This document shows positions 7,408-15,516 of a DNA stretch of 35,250 nucleotides, one piece after another (position 1 is the first letter of the stretch; each line of letters begins with the position of its first letter). The position numbers and the translations under genes were made by a program. Source of the stretch: Chitinophaga pinensis (GTDB taxonomy: Bacteria > Bacteroidota > Bacteroidia > UKL13-3); the NCBI GenBank assembly GCA_945898275.1, contig CAMDHZ010000029.1:1-35250 (forward strand), in the 5' to 3' direction. The notes beneath the pieces are model-generated. The model made no database searches. It worked only from the letters and a program-made list of their open reading frames with translations, and had not been told where the DNA came from.

Positions 7408-9111
7408 ATGAGCAAACGCTGGACACCAAAAATAGAACCTGATAAAAATGTAGTTGAGGAGTTATCCAAAGCCATTAACATAAACAAAGTTTTGAGTGGT
7501 ATTTTGGTGCAAAGAGGTGTCACTAATTTTGAAGAGGCAAAGAAATTCTTTAGACCTCAAATAACAGATTTACATTCCCCCTTTTTAATGAAGGGTATGC
7601 ATGAAGCAGTTGCGAGAATTGAATTTGCAATTCAGAACAATCAGAAAATTCTAATTTATGGTGATTATGATGTAGATGGCACCACAGCAGTTTCAACAGT
7701 GTATGCTTTTTTTAAAAGTAGATACCAAAACCTAGACTTTTATATACCAGATAGATACACCGAAGGCTATGGCATAAGTTTTATGAGTATCGATTGGGCT
7801 TGTAACAATAATTTTTCTTTAATTATTGCCTTAGATTGTGGGATAAAGTCAGTTGATAAAATTAGTTATGCTAATGGAAAGGGAGTAGATTTTATAATTT
7901 GTGACCACCATTTGCCTGGAGATGAAATTCCAGCAGCAGTTGCAGTGTTAAATCCAAAGCAAAAGGATTGCCCTTATCCTTTCAAAGAATTATCGGGATG
8001 TGGAATTGGATACAAATTAATTCAAGCTTTTGCTGAAGCTCATAAAATTGATAGTGCAGAAGTAGAGAAGTTTTTGGATTTAGCTGCAGTAAGTGTAGCT
8101 TCGGATTTAGTTCCAATTTTAGATGAAAATAGGGTTTTAGCTTTTCTTGGGCTTAAGCAATTAAAAGATAAACCTAATGATGGTTTAAAAGCGTTACTTG
8201 AAGCCTATCCTGATAAGCCAGAGTTTACTGTAAATGATATTGTTTTTTATATTGGTCCAAGAATTAACGCAGCAGGTAGAATAGCTGATGCTAAAGATTC
8301 TGTTAGGTTAATGACCAATGAAGGACTAGAAGAAACTAGAAGAATTGCCTATCAAGTAAATCAGCATAATAATGAAAGAAGAAGTTTCGATCAAAATATT
8401 ACTGAGCAAGCACTTGAAATGGTTGAGAAAGACCAAGATTTTAAGAACAGAAAGAGCACAGTTCTCTTCCATAGTGAGTGGCACAAAGGTGTGATTGGAA
8501 TTGTTGCCAGTAGGTTAATTGAAAAGTATTATAGACCTACCATCATTTTAACTGAATCAAACGGAATGGCTACTGGTTCAGCAAGATCAGTTGAAGGCTT
8601 TGATTTATATTCTGCAATTGAATCTTGTGCAGATTTATTAGACCAATATGGCGGTCATACACATGCTGCAGGCTTAACCATGAAATTGGATAGGTTACCA
8701 GAATTCATCGATCGTTTTGAAAAGGTTGTTGCAAAAAACATTGTGGAGAGAAGCTTAACGCCCGAAATTGAGTATGATATGGAAATTCCTTTAAGAACAA
8801 TTACTCCAAAATTCTTTAGCGTGTTAAAACAATTTTCTCCTTTTGGACCTGGAAATTTAAATCCAGTTTTTATGAGTAAAAATGTTTGGGACGTTGGCGA
8901 TGCAACCATTGTAGGGAACAATCATCTTAAATTAAGTTTGACCCAAGAAGATGGCGGTAGAATTTTTAAAGCCATTGCCTTTGGATTAGGCGAGTATTAT
9001 GATAAGGTTTCACAGGGAATTAGCTTTGACATTTGTTTTACCATTGAAGAGAATCATTTCAATGGACATGTTAATCTTCAATTAAATATTAAAGATATTC
9101 TCTTTAAATAA
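7408..9111 (+). CDS. recJ: Single-stranded-DNA-specific exonuclease RecJ
   Basis: A 567-residue cytoplasmic DHH-family nuclease, normal length for RecJ. It has the metal-binding motifs GDYDVDG (residues 85-91), ALDCGI (Asp142 region) and CDHH (Asp166-His168), plus a DHHA1 domain with YGGHTHAAG. RecJ degrades single-stranded DNA 5' to 3' in recombinational repair, mismatch repair and base excision repair. The frame is open further upstream but overlaps tsaB. Family alignment (MSKRWTPKI...) and the absence of homology before it fix the start at 7408. Divergent from tsaB with 43 bp between the start codons; convergent with glyQS. Confidence 0.96.
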   Translation: MSKRWTPKIEPDKNVVEELSKAININKVLSGILVQRGVTNFEEAKKFFRPQITDLHSPFLMKGMHEAVARIEFAIQNNQKILIYGDYDVDGTTAVSTVYAFFKSRYQNLDFYIPDRYTEGYGISFMSIDWACNNNFSLIIALDCGIKSVDKISYANGKGVDFIICDHHLPGDEIPAAVAVLNPKQKDCPYPFKELSGCGIGYKLIQAFAEAHKIDSAEVEKFLDLAAVSVASDLVPILDENRVLAFLGLKQLKDKPNDGLKALLEAYPDKPEFTVNDIVFYIGPRINAAGRIADAKDSVRLMTNEGLEETRRIAYQVNQHNNERRSFDQNITEQALEMVEKDQDFKNRKSTVLFHSEWHKGVIGIVASRLIEKYYRPTIILTESNGMATGSARSVEGFDLYSAIESCADLLDQYGGHTHAAGLTMKLDRLPEFIDRFEKVVAKNIVERSLTPEIEYDMEIPLRTITPKFFSVLKQFSPFGPGNLNPVFMSKNVWDVGDATIVGNNHLKLSLTQEDGGRIFKAIAFGLGEYYDKVSQGISFDICFTIEENHFNGHVNLQLNIKDILFK

Positions 9112-9115
9112 AATA

Positions 9116-9155
9116 GGATGCAACACTAATAACCTGCGTGTTGCACCCATTATTT
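9116..9155 (+). terminator. Terminator between recJ and glyQS
   Basis: An 11-bp stem with one mismatch (GGATGCAACAC at 9116-9126, GTGTTGCACCC at 9138-9148) is followed by a T-rich stretch. It lies 4 bases after the recJ stop and 5 before the convergent glyQS stop, so it probably serves recJ. Confidence 0.75.
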
Positions 9156-9160
9156 TTAAA

Positions 9161-10630
9161 TTAACTCAATAATTTTGACCAAGAAATTTCAGAGGCCAAA
9201 ATCTCTCTTAGTCTTTCAAAAGAAATTCGTTCTTGTTCCATTGTATCGCGATATCTGATAGTGATTGTCTTGTCTTCTAAGGTTTGATGGTCAATAGTAA
9301 TGCAATAAGGTGTTCCAAGAGCGTCTTGTCTCCTATACCTTTTTCCAATTGCATCTTTTTCTTCATAAAAACAATTGTAATCAAGCTTAAGCGTTTGCAT
9401 CATTTCTCTTGCGATTTCTGGCAAACCGTCCTTTTTCATTAAAGGTAGAACGGCTACTTTATAGGGTGACAAAATAGGAGGTAGGCTTAATACTACTCTT
9501 GTATCCTTCTTATCTCCTTCCCCAACTTCTTCTTCTTTATAGCTAGCACAAAGCGTGGAAAGGAATAGTCTATCTAGACCAATTGAGGTTTCAATTACAT
9601 AAGGAATATAATTGCCATATGCTTTTCCATTTTCGTCTAACTCTGCATCAAAATATTGCAGTTTTTTACCCGAATGTTCTTGGTGGTTCTTAAGGTCAAA
9701 ATCCGTTCGGCTATGAATGCCTTCCATTTCTTTGAATCCAAATGGGAAGTTGAATTCTATATCTACTGCTGCGTCTGCATAATGTGCAGGTTTTACATGG
9801 TCGTGAAAGCGATAGTTTTCTGAACCAAAGCCAAGCTTATGGTGCCATTTCATCCTAGCTTCTTTCCAATATTCGTACCATTGTTTTTGTGTTCCAGGGC
9901 GTACAAAGAATTGCATTTCCATTTGCTCGAATTCGCGCATTCGCATGATGAATTGTCGCGCAATAATTTCGTTTCTAAATGCTTTACCTGTTTGGGCAAT
10001 ACCAAAAGGAACTTTCATTCTTCCTGTTTTTTGTACGTTAAGAAAGTTCACAAAAATACCTTGGGCAGTTTCTGGTCTAAGATAGATTTTATCAGCCTCT
10101 TCTGCCATTGCCCCCATTTCTGTAGAAAACATTAGGTTAAACTGTCGAACGTCTGTCCAATTTCTGGTGCCACTGATTGGGCAAGCAATTTCATGTTCAA
10201 CGATGAGTGATTTTAGTTTAGCTAAATCATTGTCAATAGTTGCATTGTCTAAAGCAACTTGTAATTCTTCTGCTTTGTTGGTTTTGCCATCTTTTTGATA
10301 GCGCGCAATTTTATCCTCTAGTAAATTATCTGCTCTATATCGTTTTTTAGAGTCTTTGTTGTCAATCATTGGGTCAGAAAATCCATCAATGTGCCCACTT
10401 GCTTTCCAAGTTTTTGGATGCATAAAAATTGCAGCATCAATGCCCACTATGTTTTCATGCATTTGAACCATAGATTTCCACCAATATTGGCGAAGGTTGT
10501 TTTTTAGTTCTACCCCATTCTGGCCATAATCATACACCGCACCAAGACCATCATATATTTCGCTAGAAGGAAAAACAAACCCGTACTCTTTGGCATGGGA
10601 AACTACTTTTTTAAATAAATCATCGCTCAT
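9161..10630 (-). CDS. glyQS: Glycyl-tRNA synthetase, single-chain dimeric type
   Basis: A 489-residue class II aminoacyl-tRNA synthetase of the alpha2 type, which charges tRNA-Gly with glycine in the cytoplasm. It starts with the family N-terminus (VSHAKEYGFVFPSSEIYDG), then GAVYDYGQNGVELKNN (variant GLGAVYDYG). It has YLRPETAQGIFVNF and FRNEIIARQFIMRMREFEQME around class II motif 2, ETSIGLDRLFLS in motif 3, and a C-terminal anticodon-binding domain (LSPYKVAVLPL onward). Length is complete. The start at 10630 fits family alignments. A near -7 box (TAATTTCG, one mismatch) lies 7 bases before the ATG. The upstream gcvH has its own terminator, so glyQS is probably transcribed separately. Confidence 0.95.
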   Translation of the reverse strand: MSDDLFKKVVSHAKEYGFVFPSSEIYDGLGAVYDYGQNGVELKNNLRQYWWKSMVQMHENIVGIDAAIFMHPKTWKASGHIDGFSDPMIDNKDSKKRYRADNLLEDKIARYQKDGKTNKAEELQVALDNATIDNDLAKLKSLIVEHEIACPISGTRNWTDVRQFNLMFSTEMGAMAEEADKIYLRPETAQGIFVNFLNVQKTGRMKVPFGIAQTGKAFRNEIIARQFIMRMREFEQMEMQFFVRPGTQKQWYEYWKEARMKWHHKLGFGSENYRFHDHVKPAHYADAAVDIEFNFPFGFKEMEGIHSRTDFDLKNHQEHSGKKLQYFDAELDENGKAYGNYIPYVIETSIGLDRLFLSTLCASYKEEEVGEGDKKDTRVVLSLPPILSPYKVAVLPLMKKDGLPEIAREMMQTLKLDYNCFYEEKDAIGKRYRRQDALGTPYCITIDHQTLEDKTITIRYRDTMEQERISFERLREILASEISWSKLLS

Positions 10631-10637
10631 TGTGGCG

Positions 10638-10645
10638 CGAAATTA
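10638..10645 (-). promoter_or_regulatory. Possible -7 box of glyQS
   Basis: Minus strand TAATTTCG has one mismatch to TAnnTTTG and lies 7 bases from the ATG at 10630. It is directly preceded by TGTTTGAACC, a one-mismatch copy of the recurrent motif (10646-10655). No properly spaced -33 box is visible. Confidence 0.35.
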
Positions 10646-10660
10646 GGTTCAAACAGACAC

Positions 10661-10693
10661 AAAAAAAAGCCGATTCATTTACGAACCGGCTTT
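10661..10693 (-). terminator. Intrinsic terminator of gcvH
   Basis: On the minus strand AAAGCCGGTT pairs with AATCGGCTTT (10 bp including one G-U) across an 8-base loop, and the stem runs into a T-tract. It lies 18 bases after the gcvH stop and separates gcvH from glyQS. Confidence 0.85.
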
Positions 10694-10711
10694 CAAGAAT
10701 ATGAATTTTAA

Positions 10712-11089
10712 TTAATGAACTAAACCTTGGTAAGCTTCTGCACTCATAAGGCCTTCAACTTCTGAAGGATTTGCAATGCTGCATTTAATCATCCAGCCAT
10801 CGCCATATGGGTCTGAATTTACCATTTCTGGTGCACCATCTAACTGGGCATTCAATTCAAGTACTTCACCTGTAAGTGGCATAAACAAATCACTAACCGT
10901 TTTTACAGCTTCTACAGTACCAAATACCTCATGTTGTGCAACTGTTTTGCCTTTTGAAGGAATATCAACATACACGATGTCGCCTAATTCTTTTTGTGCA
11001 AAATCGGTAATACCGATGTAGGCTACGTCGCCTTCTACTCTAACCCACTCGTGGTCTTTTGTGTAGTAAAGATTTGATGGAAAGTTCAT
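10712..11089 (-). CDS. gcvH: Glycine cleavage system H protein
   Basis: A 125-residue complete lipoyl carrier. It starts [15 protein letters not shown], has [16 protein letters not shown], and carries the lipoylation motif [16 protein letters not shown] with Lys63 as the attachment site. It shuttles the aminomethyl group between the P, T and L proteins of the glycine cleavage system in the cytoplasm, and in some bacteria is also the relay for lipoate transfer. No gcvP or gcvT is nearby, so the system is split. It sits between the carotenoid operon and glyQS with its own terminator. A copy of the recurrent motif lies in its upstream region (11121-11130), directly before a TTATTTTG sequence resembling a -7 box. 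Confidence 0.96.
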   Translation of the reverse strand: MNFPSNLYYTKDHEWVRVEGDVAYIGITDFAQKELGDIVYVDIPSKGKTVAQHEVFGTVEAVKTVSDLFMPLTGEVLELNAQLDGAPEMVNSDPYGDGWMIKCSIANPSEVEGLMSAEAYQGLVH

Positions 11090-11120
11090 ATGTATGCTTT
11101 TTAATTTTGTTGCAAAATAA

Positions 11121-11130
11121 GGTTTGAACC
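11121..11130 (-). repeat. GGTTCAAACC motif copy 3 (intergenic)
   Basis: Plus strand AAGGTTTGAACCTAAT, in the 58-bp gap between crtYcd and gcvH, 31 bases upstream of the gcvH ATG. On the gcvH sense strand it is followed directly by TTATTTTGC, one mismatch from the -7 consensus. Confidence 0.9.
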
Positions 11131-11147
11131 TAATAAAAAAAATGAGT

Positions 11148-11825
11148 TTATTTAGTTTTTAGGTACTCTAAAATGCTAATGGGTAATAAGAGACAGGTAA
11201 GCGCGTAAATGGTATCTTCTATTGGAATTGAAACAATCCTAAGTCCGATGATTTCTTCAGGGTTATACCACACAACAGGTTTAGGAGTTACAGCGCCAGT
11301 TAACACCCCATTTACAATGAAAAAGGGAATCAAATGAACAAAATAGGCAAACCAAAAATACCCCATATAGGAAGTTTTGAACCAAAACTGATGCAACAAC
11401 AAAAGAATTAAGGCAATGCTTAAGTTCACAAGGGTATAAGTTTTATCCGAAAAGAAAATTATTCCTAAAAGGCATAACACAATAAAAAAGTCGTTAAAGT
11501 AGGAAACTTTTTTTTGCCACCACTTATCTGAAAAATAGGATTTTAAACAAGCATAAATAAAAATAGATGCATAAGGAACTACTATAAAAAAACTCCATTC
11601 TTCTAACGGTAAATGCAACCAACGCACTGGCCAAACATAATCTTCATTAAAAGCCCAAACATTGTTAATGGTAAACCAACTGTCCCAAAGAATAAAAAGC
11701 ACCATGTTAACGGCAATTCCAACAAAAAGTGCTGGCCACCATTTATAAAACGCTACCTTTTTATCAAAGCTAAGCGCTAAAGGCCCAAGTAAAGAGCCAA
11801 GCATAAGCCAAGCATACAATGTCAT
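11148..11825 (-). CDS. crtYcd: Lycopene cyclase, CrtYc/CrtYd-fused type
   Basis: A 225-residue polytopic membrane protein with about six or seven hydrophobic helices. It contains two copies of the lycopene cyclase domain, each marked by its acidic motif: [10 protein letters not shown] (PLEE, residues 73-76) and [11 protein letters not shown] (PIED, 201-204). In actinobacteria the two halves are separate proteins (CrtYc, CrtYd); here they are fused, as commonly seen in Bacteroidota. It closes beta-ionone rings on lycopene-type psi ends. Its ATG overlaps the crtZ stop codon by 4 bases (ATGA), so the two are translationally coupled. With CruF in the same operon, cyclisation of only one end is plausible, but that is inference. 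Confidence 0.88.
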   Translation of the reverse strand: MTLYAWLMLGSLLGPLALSFDKKVAFYKWWPALFVGIAVNMVLFILWDSWFTINNVWAFNEDYVWPVRWLHLPLEEWSFFIVVPYASIFIYACLKSYFSDKWWQKKVSYFNDFFIVLCLLGIIFFSDKTYTLVNLSIALILLLLHQFWFKTSYMGYFWFAYFVHLIPFFIVNGVLTGAVTPKPVVWYNPEEIIGLRIVSIPIEDTIYALTCLLLPISILEYLKTK

Positions 11826-12274
11826 TTGCTGGTATTAGGGTCTTTCCAGTATTTTATTGGAACAATTAACATCCCAAAGTTTTCTCCTAATTCTTTATTA
11901 AGGTGTTTATGATGCATTTTATGCGCCCTTCTAATGGCACGCACATATCTATTGTTCCAATGTGTCCAGATTTTGAAACGTTGATGAATGATAATATCGT
12001 GTACTAAAAAGTAGCATAAGCCATATAAGGAAATGCCGATTCCAATAAATAATCTAAAATCTTGGTACATTAATCCTGTGACGTAACAATATGCACTTGG
12101 AACGGCAAAAATTAGAAAGAAGGCATCATTTTTTTCGAAAAATCCAGGTTCAACCTGATGGTGGTCTTTATGCAAATACCAAAGTATACCATGCATTACA
12201 AATTTATGTGTGAACCAAGCCATGAATTCCATGAAAAAGAAAGTGGCTATTATTATAAGAATATTTACCATCAT
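11822..12274 (-). CDS. crtZ: Beta-carotene 3-hydroxylase (fatty acid hydroxylase superfamily)
   Basis: A 150-residue integral membrane di-iron hydroxylase, normal length for CrtZ. All four histidine clusters are present: HKFVMH (23-28), HKDHH (35-39), HDIIIH (92-97) and HKMHH (118-122). Hydrophobic segments lie at about residues 1-20, 52-68 and 74-92. It adds 3-hydroxyl groups to beta-ionone rings. The end overlaps the crtYcd start by 4 bases. Upstream, 73 bp separate it from cruF, with no clear promoter. The start at 12274 has a second ATG one codon later. Confidence 0.93.
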   Translation of the reverse strand: MMVNILIIIATFFFMEFMAWFTHKFVMHGILWYLHKDHHQVEPGFFEKNDAFFLIFAVPSAYCYVTGLMYQDFRLFIGIGISLYGLCYFLVHDIIIHQRFKIWTHWNNRYVRAIRRAHKMHHKHLNKELGENFGMLIVPIKYWKDPNTSK

Positions 12275-12347
12275 ATTTTGTGAACAAGTAGCAATAATAA
12301 TTGTTTCGACTTGCTATTGTGTTGTGAAATTTAAACCAATTTTTGTT

Positions 12348-13016
12348 TTAAAGGCTAATATTTAAGATTACAAAAAAAACTAATTGAATCAAATAAACCC
12401 TCCAACCAATTGGATTATCAGAAATTAATTCGCTTTTTATGAGCCAAAAACAAAATGTAAATCCAAAAAAGAACCATGCAGTATAATTTTGGAGGGGCAC
12501 TTCAAAATTTTCGAAAGCCCAAAAATCAAGTTTAGGGGCAACTTGTTCAATTAACAAATCTAAAATTACCATTAATAAGCCGCCAAATGCTGCAGCTGTT
12601 AGGGCATTTACCTTTAAATTTAATTTTTTGCTAGCGGTTTGAACCAAATGTAAGCTGCTATATACAACGATTATCCAATTAACGCCGATTAAAAGCGGGG
12701 TATTTCCAATTTTTATTCCAAGTGATTCTCCGTATGCGTACTTGCCAAATATTAGGCCTGTGTTTACCCCAACAAATTCTAGTGAAAAAGAAGCTGCAAA
12801 AAGAAATGATAATTGAACATAAAAAAAAAGATCTTTTTTGGGATGCAGCCATAAAGTAGCCGCTAGTGTGAGTATTAGATTAAATGGGGTAAGTTTTGCA
12901 AAATCAACAGGATTTAAACTTATTCCAATAGTTCCTACAGTATAAAAAATTATAAGTACGATTGAAATTATAGAACTGCTTGTGGCTTTATTATATAAAT
13001 CTTTGAAAGTCATCAT
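12348..13016 (-). CDS. cruF: Carotenoid biosynthesis protein, CruF (1',2'-hydratase) family
   Basis: A 222-residue membrane protein with about seven hydrophobic helices. It belongs to the DUF422/CruF family by the block GKYAYGESLGIKIGNTPL (about residues 90-108), GVNWIIVVY, the acidic motif LLMVILDLLIEQVAPKLD and VPLQNYTAWFF. Known members hydrate the psi end of gamma-carotene or bisanhydrobacterioruberin, giving a tertiary 1'-hydroxyl group. Next to crtZ and crtYcd this suggests a monocyclic hydroxylated carotenoid of the myxol/saproxanthin type. The phytoene synthase and desaturases are not in this window. The gene starts with two adjacent ATGs (13016 and 13013). It carries an in-frame copy of the recurrent 10-mer. 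Confidence 0.82.
   Translation of the reverse strand: MMTFKDLYNKATSSSIISIVLIIFYTVGTIGISLNPVDFAKLTPFNLILTLAATLWLHPKKDLFFYVQLSFLFAASFSLEFVGVNTGLIFGKYAYGESLGIKIGNTPLLIGVNWIIVVYSSLHLVQTASKKLNLKVNALTAAAFGGLLMVILDLLIEQVAPKLDFWAFENFEVPLQNYTAWFFFGFTFCFWLIKSELISDNPIGWRVYLIQLVFFVILNISL
12636..12645 (-). repeat. GGTTCAAACC motif copy 4 (coding)
   Basis: Plus strand AGCGGTTTGAACCAAATG, inside cruF, read as GTT-CAA-ACC in LVQTA, the same frame as copies 1 and 2. Confidence 0.9.
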
Positions 13017-13060
13017 TAATTACCACAAATAAAGCCACAAACAGTTTTGGTTCAACCCAA

Positions 13061-13879
13061 TTATTTAATTTTTGCCAACATTGGGTTCTTTGCCCCTTTT
13101 ATTTTAGTTATTTCTGCTTTTACAGACCCAACAAAAATGTCACTTTCAACCAACAAGGGAATCTTGTTTTCATCGTCAGTTACCCATAAAGTTAAGGCAT
13201 CTTCATCTTTAAAAACTCTACCTTTTAAAAGTTGAGGTTTTATTACTAAGGTTTTAAAAGTTCCAGCTTCAGTTTTTATAGTTTCTCTTTTAATAAACTT
13301 AAATCGCAATTGATAATTTTCGGCGTCCATATAAATGTTAACTGGAAAAACATCACCAATTTTCGCTTTGCTCATGTCTGTAGTTCTTGCAAAGTAAATC
13401 GCAGAAACAATATCTTGAGTTTGTTCTTGAATTTCAACTTTTCCTCTTTTACTTGAGGCAATGCCATTCAGTTGATCAAATAAAATAAAATCACTATCGG
13501 TATATCCGCCTTCTTTTACTTTTTTAATACACTTCCAAGGAATGATGGCAGTTTCATCAACATAGCTTTCATATTCATCCCTCACGTTAAACATTGCATC
13601 AACAATACCTGTAGATTTTCCGTTTACTTTAATGTGAAATGATTTCCTACCATTAACTTCTACTGGATCATTATTTACCAAGAACTCACATTTTCCAGCA
13701 TTCATGGGTCCATAATGTATTCTATATTCGAGTTTTTCTCCATATGTAAAAGCCGTATTGTTAATGCTTTTTATTTCATATGGTTTAGTTTTTTTGGTTT
13801 CTGGTTTTTCAAGTGCCAATACAGAACTAGCCATCCCGGCCAATCCAATCATACTAAAAAGAAAAATCTTGCTTTTCAT
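13061..13879 (-). CDS. DUF3108 domain-containing periplasmic or secreted protein
   Basis: A 272-residue protein with an N-terminal signal peptide (MKSKIFLF then a hydrophobic stretch, likely cleavage after VLA at residue 22). The mature region has AFTYGEKLEYRIHYGPMNAGKCEF (split over about residues 43-67) and continues as predicted beta-sheet, the pattern of DUF3108. Family members are periplasmic or outer-membrane associated and functionally uncharacterised. The gene lies between ALDH7 and the carotenoid operon on the same strand, with gaps of 42 and 44 bp. No strong terminator separates them, so cotranscription is possible but nothing ties this protein to carotenoids. Confidence 0.8.
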   Translation of the reverse strand: MKSKIFLFSMIGLAGMASSVLALEKPETKKTKPYEIKSINNTAFTYGEKLEYRIHYGPMNAGKCEFLVNNDPVEVNGRKSFHIKVNGKSTGIVDAMFNVRDEYESYVDETAIIPWKCIKKVKEGGYTDSDFILFDQLNGIASSKRGKVEIQEQTQDIVSAIYFARTTDMSKAKIGDVFPVNIYMDAENYQLRFKFIKRETIKTEAGTFKTLVIKPQLLKGRVFKDEDALTLWVTDDENKIPLLVESDIFVGSVKAEITKIKGAKNPMLAKIK

Positions 13880-13921
13880 AATGCTTTAGTTGGGCAAACC
13901 TTGTACCAAAGTTTGAATTAT

Positions 13922-15466
13922 TTATAAATCAAATTTTATTCCTTGTGCCAGTGGCAATTCTTTCCCAAAATTTAGGGTATTTGTTTGTCTACGCATATAG
14001 GCTTTCCATGCATCAGAACCGCTTTCGCGACCGCCGCCTGTTTCTTTTTCACCACCAAAGGCCCCACCAATTTCGGCTCCACTTGTACCAATGTTCACAT
14101 TTGCTATTCCACAATCACTTCCCCAAGCACTTAAAAATTCTTCAGCTTCTTGCATATGATTTGTAAATATTGCGGAACTTAACCCTTGTTTTACGCCATT
14201 TTGAAGGGCGATTGCTTCTTCTAATGCACTGTATTTTAATAAATATAAAATAGGTGCAAAGGTTTCTGATTGCACAATTTTATAGGAGTTTTGCGCCTCA
14301 CATATTGTTGGCTTAACATAACAACCACTTTCATACCCTGGTCCAGAAAGCACTTCAGCCCCGCAAAGCACCTTTCCACCTTCTTTTTTTAGTTGTTCAA
14401 TTGCGTTTAAATAGGCATTTACAGCAGCTTTATCTATTAGTGGTCCTACCAAATTACTTTCTAAAGGGTTACCTATTGTCAATTGACCATAAGCCTTAAC
14501 AAGCTTTTCTTTCACTTGCTCATAAATGCTTTCATGAATAATTAGTCTTCTTGTGGTGGTGCATCTTTGTCCAGCAGTTCCCACTGCACCAAAAAGCACC
14601 CCTACCATTGCTAAATCTAAGTTTGCATTTGGTGTCAGTATAATTGCATTATTTCCGCCAAGTTCTAGTAAAGCCTTTCCAAATCTTTGTGCTAAAGCAC
14701 TTCCTACAGCCTTGCCCATTCTAACACTACCAGTTGCTGATACCAATGGAATTCTTTCGTCATGGCTCATCCATTCGCCCACTTTGTAATCTCCATTTAT
14801 TAAACAAAACAATCCTTCGGGCAAATTATTTTCTTCAATGATTCTCGCCATTAATTTTTGGCAGGCTACAGCTGATAGAGGTGTTTTTTCTGATGGTTTC
14901 CAAATACAAACATCCCCGCAAATTGCCGCTAACATGCTGTTCCAACTCCATACCGCTACTGGGAAATTAAAAGCTGAGATAATCCCAACAACCCCAACTG
15001 GATGCCATTGTTCATACATTCTGTGGTTGGGTCTTTCGCTATGCATGGTAAGACCATGTAATTGTCTACTTAAGCCAACAGCAAAATCACAGATATCAAT
15101 CATCTCTTGAACTTCGCCTAGTCCTTCTTGTAAACTTTTACCCATTTCAAAACTTACTAACCTACCCAAAGCATCTTTGTATTCTCTCAATAAATTTCCG
15201 TATTGTCTAACAATTTCGCCTCTTTTTGGAGCAGGAATCTTTCGCCATATTTGATATGCTTCTTCTGCTTTGGTAACAACTTTTTCGTATTCTTCAGCGG
15301 TTGTGTATGCAATTGAACCTATAAGTGAACCATCAACTGGAGAATGTATATTTTTTACTTCAGCATTTGAATCCATAAAATTGTCTTTCCCAGTTGAGGT
15401 CCCTGGATTAATTGATTCAATTCCTAATTTGGCTAGGAAACTGTTTGTTGCAACTTGATTTGTCAT
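13922..15466 (-). CDS. Aldehyde dehydrogenase, ALDH7 (antiquitin / L-aminoadipate-semialdehyde) family
   Basis: A 514-residue cytoplasmic NAD-dependent aldehyde dehydrogenase. Catalytic residues fit the family: Asn167 in SAFNFPV, Glu268 in LLELGG and the nucleophile Cys302 in GQRCTTTRR. The C-terminal block GGAFGGEKETGGGRESGSD followed by WKAYMRRQTN is characteristic of ALDH7, whose members oxidise alpha-aminoadipate semialdehyde / piperidine-6-carboxylate in lysine degradation (amaB, pcd). No other lysine catabolic gene is in the window, so the substrate is inferred from family only. A full-match -7 box TACCTTTG lies 20 bases before the ATG. The M1 peptidase gene ends 50 bp upstream on the same strand. 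Confidence 0.9.
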   Translation of the reverse strand: MTNQVATNSFLAKLGIESINPGTSTGKDNFMDSNAEVKNIHSPVDGSLIGSIAYTTAEEYEKVVTKAEEAYQIWRKIPAPKRGEIVRQYGNLLREYKDALGRLVSFEMGKSLQEGLGEVQEMIDICDFAVGLSRQLHGLTMHSERPNHRMYEQWHPVGVVGIISAFNFPVAVWSWNSMLAAICGDVCIWKPSEKTPLSAVACQKLMARIIEENNLPEGLFCLINGDYKVGEWMSHDERIPLVSATGSVRMGKAVGSALAQRFGKALLELGGNNAIILTPNANLDLAMVGVLFGAVGTAGQRCTTTRRLIIHESIYEQVKEKLVKAYGQLTIGNPLESNLVGPLIDKAAVNAYLNAIEQLKKEGGKVLCGAEVLSGPGYESGCYVKPTICEAQNSYKIVQSETFAPILYLLKYSALEEAIALQNGVKQGLSSAIFTNHMQEAEEFLSAWGSDCGIANVNIGTSGAEIGGAFGGEKETGGGRESGSDAWKAYMRRQTNTLNFGKELPLAQGIKFDL

Positions 15467-15486
15467 GATAATTTCAATTTGTTTTT

Positions 15487-15494
15487 CAAAGGTA
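15487..15494 (-). promoter_or_regulatory. -7 promoter box of the ALDH7 gene
   Basis: Minus strand TACCTTTG, a full match to TAnnTTTG, lies 20 bases from the ATG at 15466 in the 50-bp gap after the M1 peptidase gene. A -33 box is not obvious. Confidence 0.55.
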
Positions 15495-15516
15495 CATTTA
15501 AATTATGTCCTGCTAT

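Noticed and set aside
11090-11147. Possible glycine riboswitch upstream of gcvH.
   Set aside because: The gap is only 58 bp and has no conserved glycine aptamer elements; there is no room for the fold.
12275-12347. Weak inverted repeat TAGCAA/TTGCTA between cruF and crtZ.
   Set aside because: Six base pairs with a long loop and no U-tract; not distinguishable from chance in AT-rich DNA.
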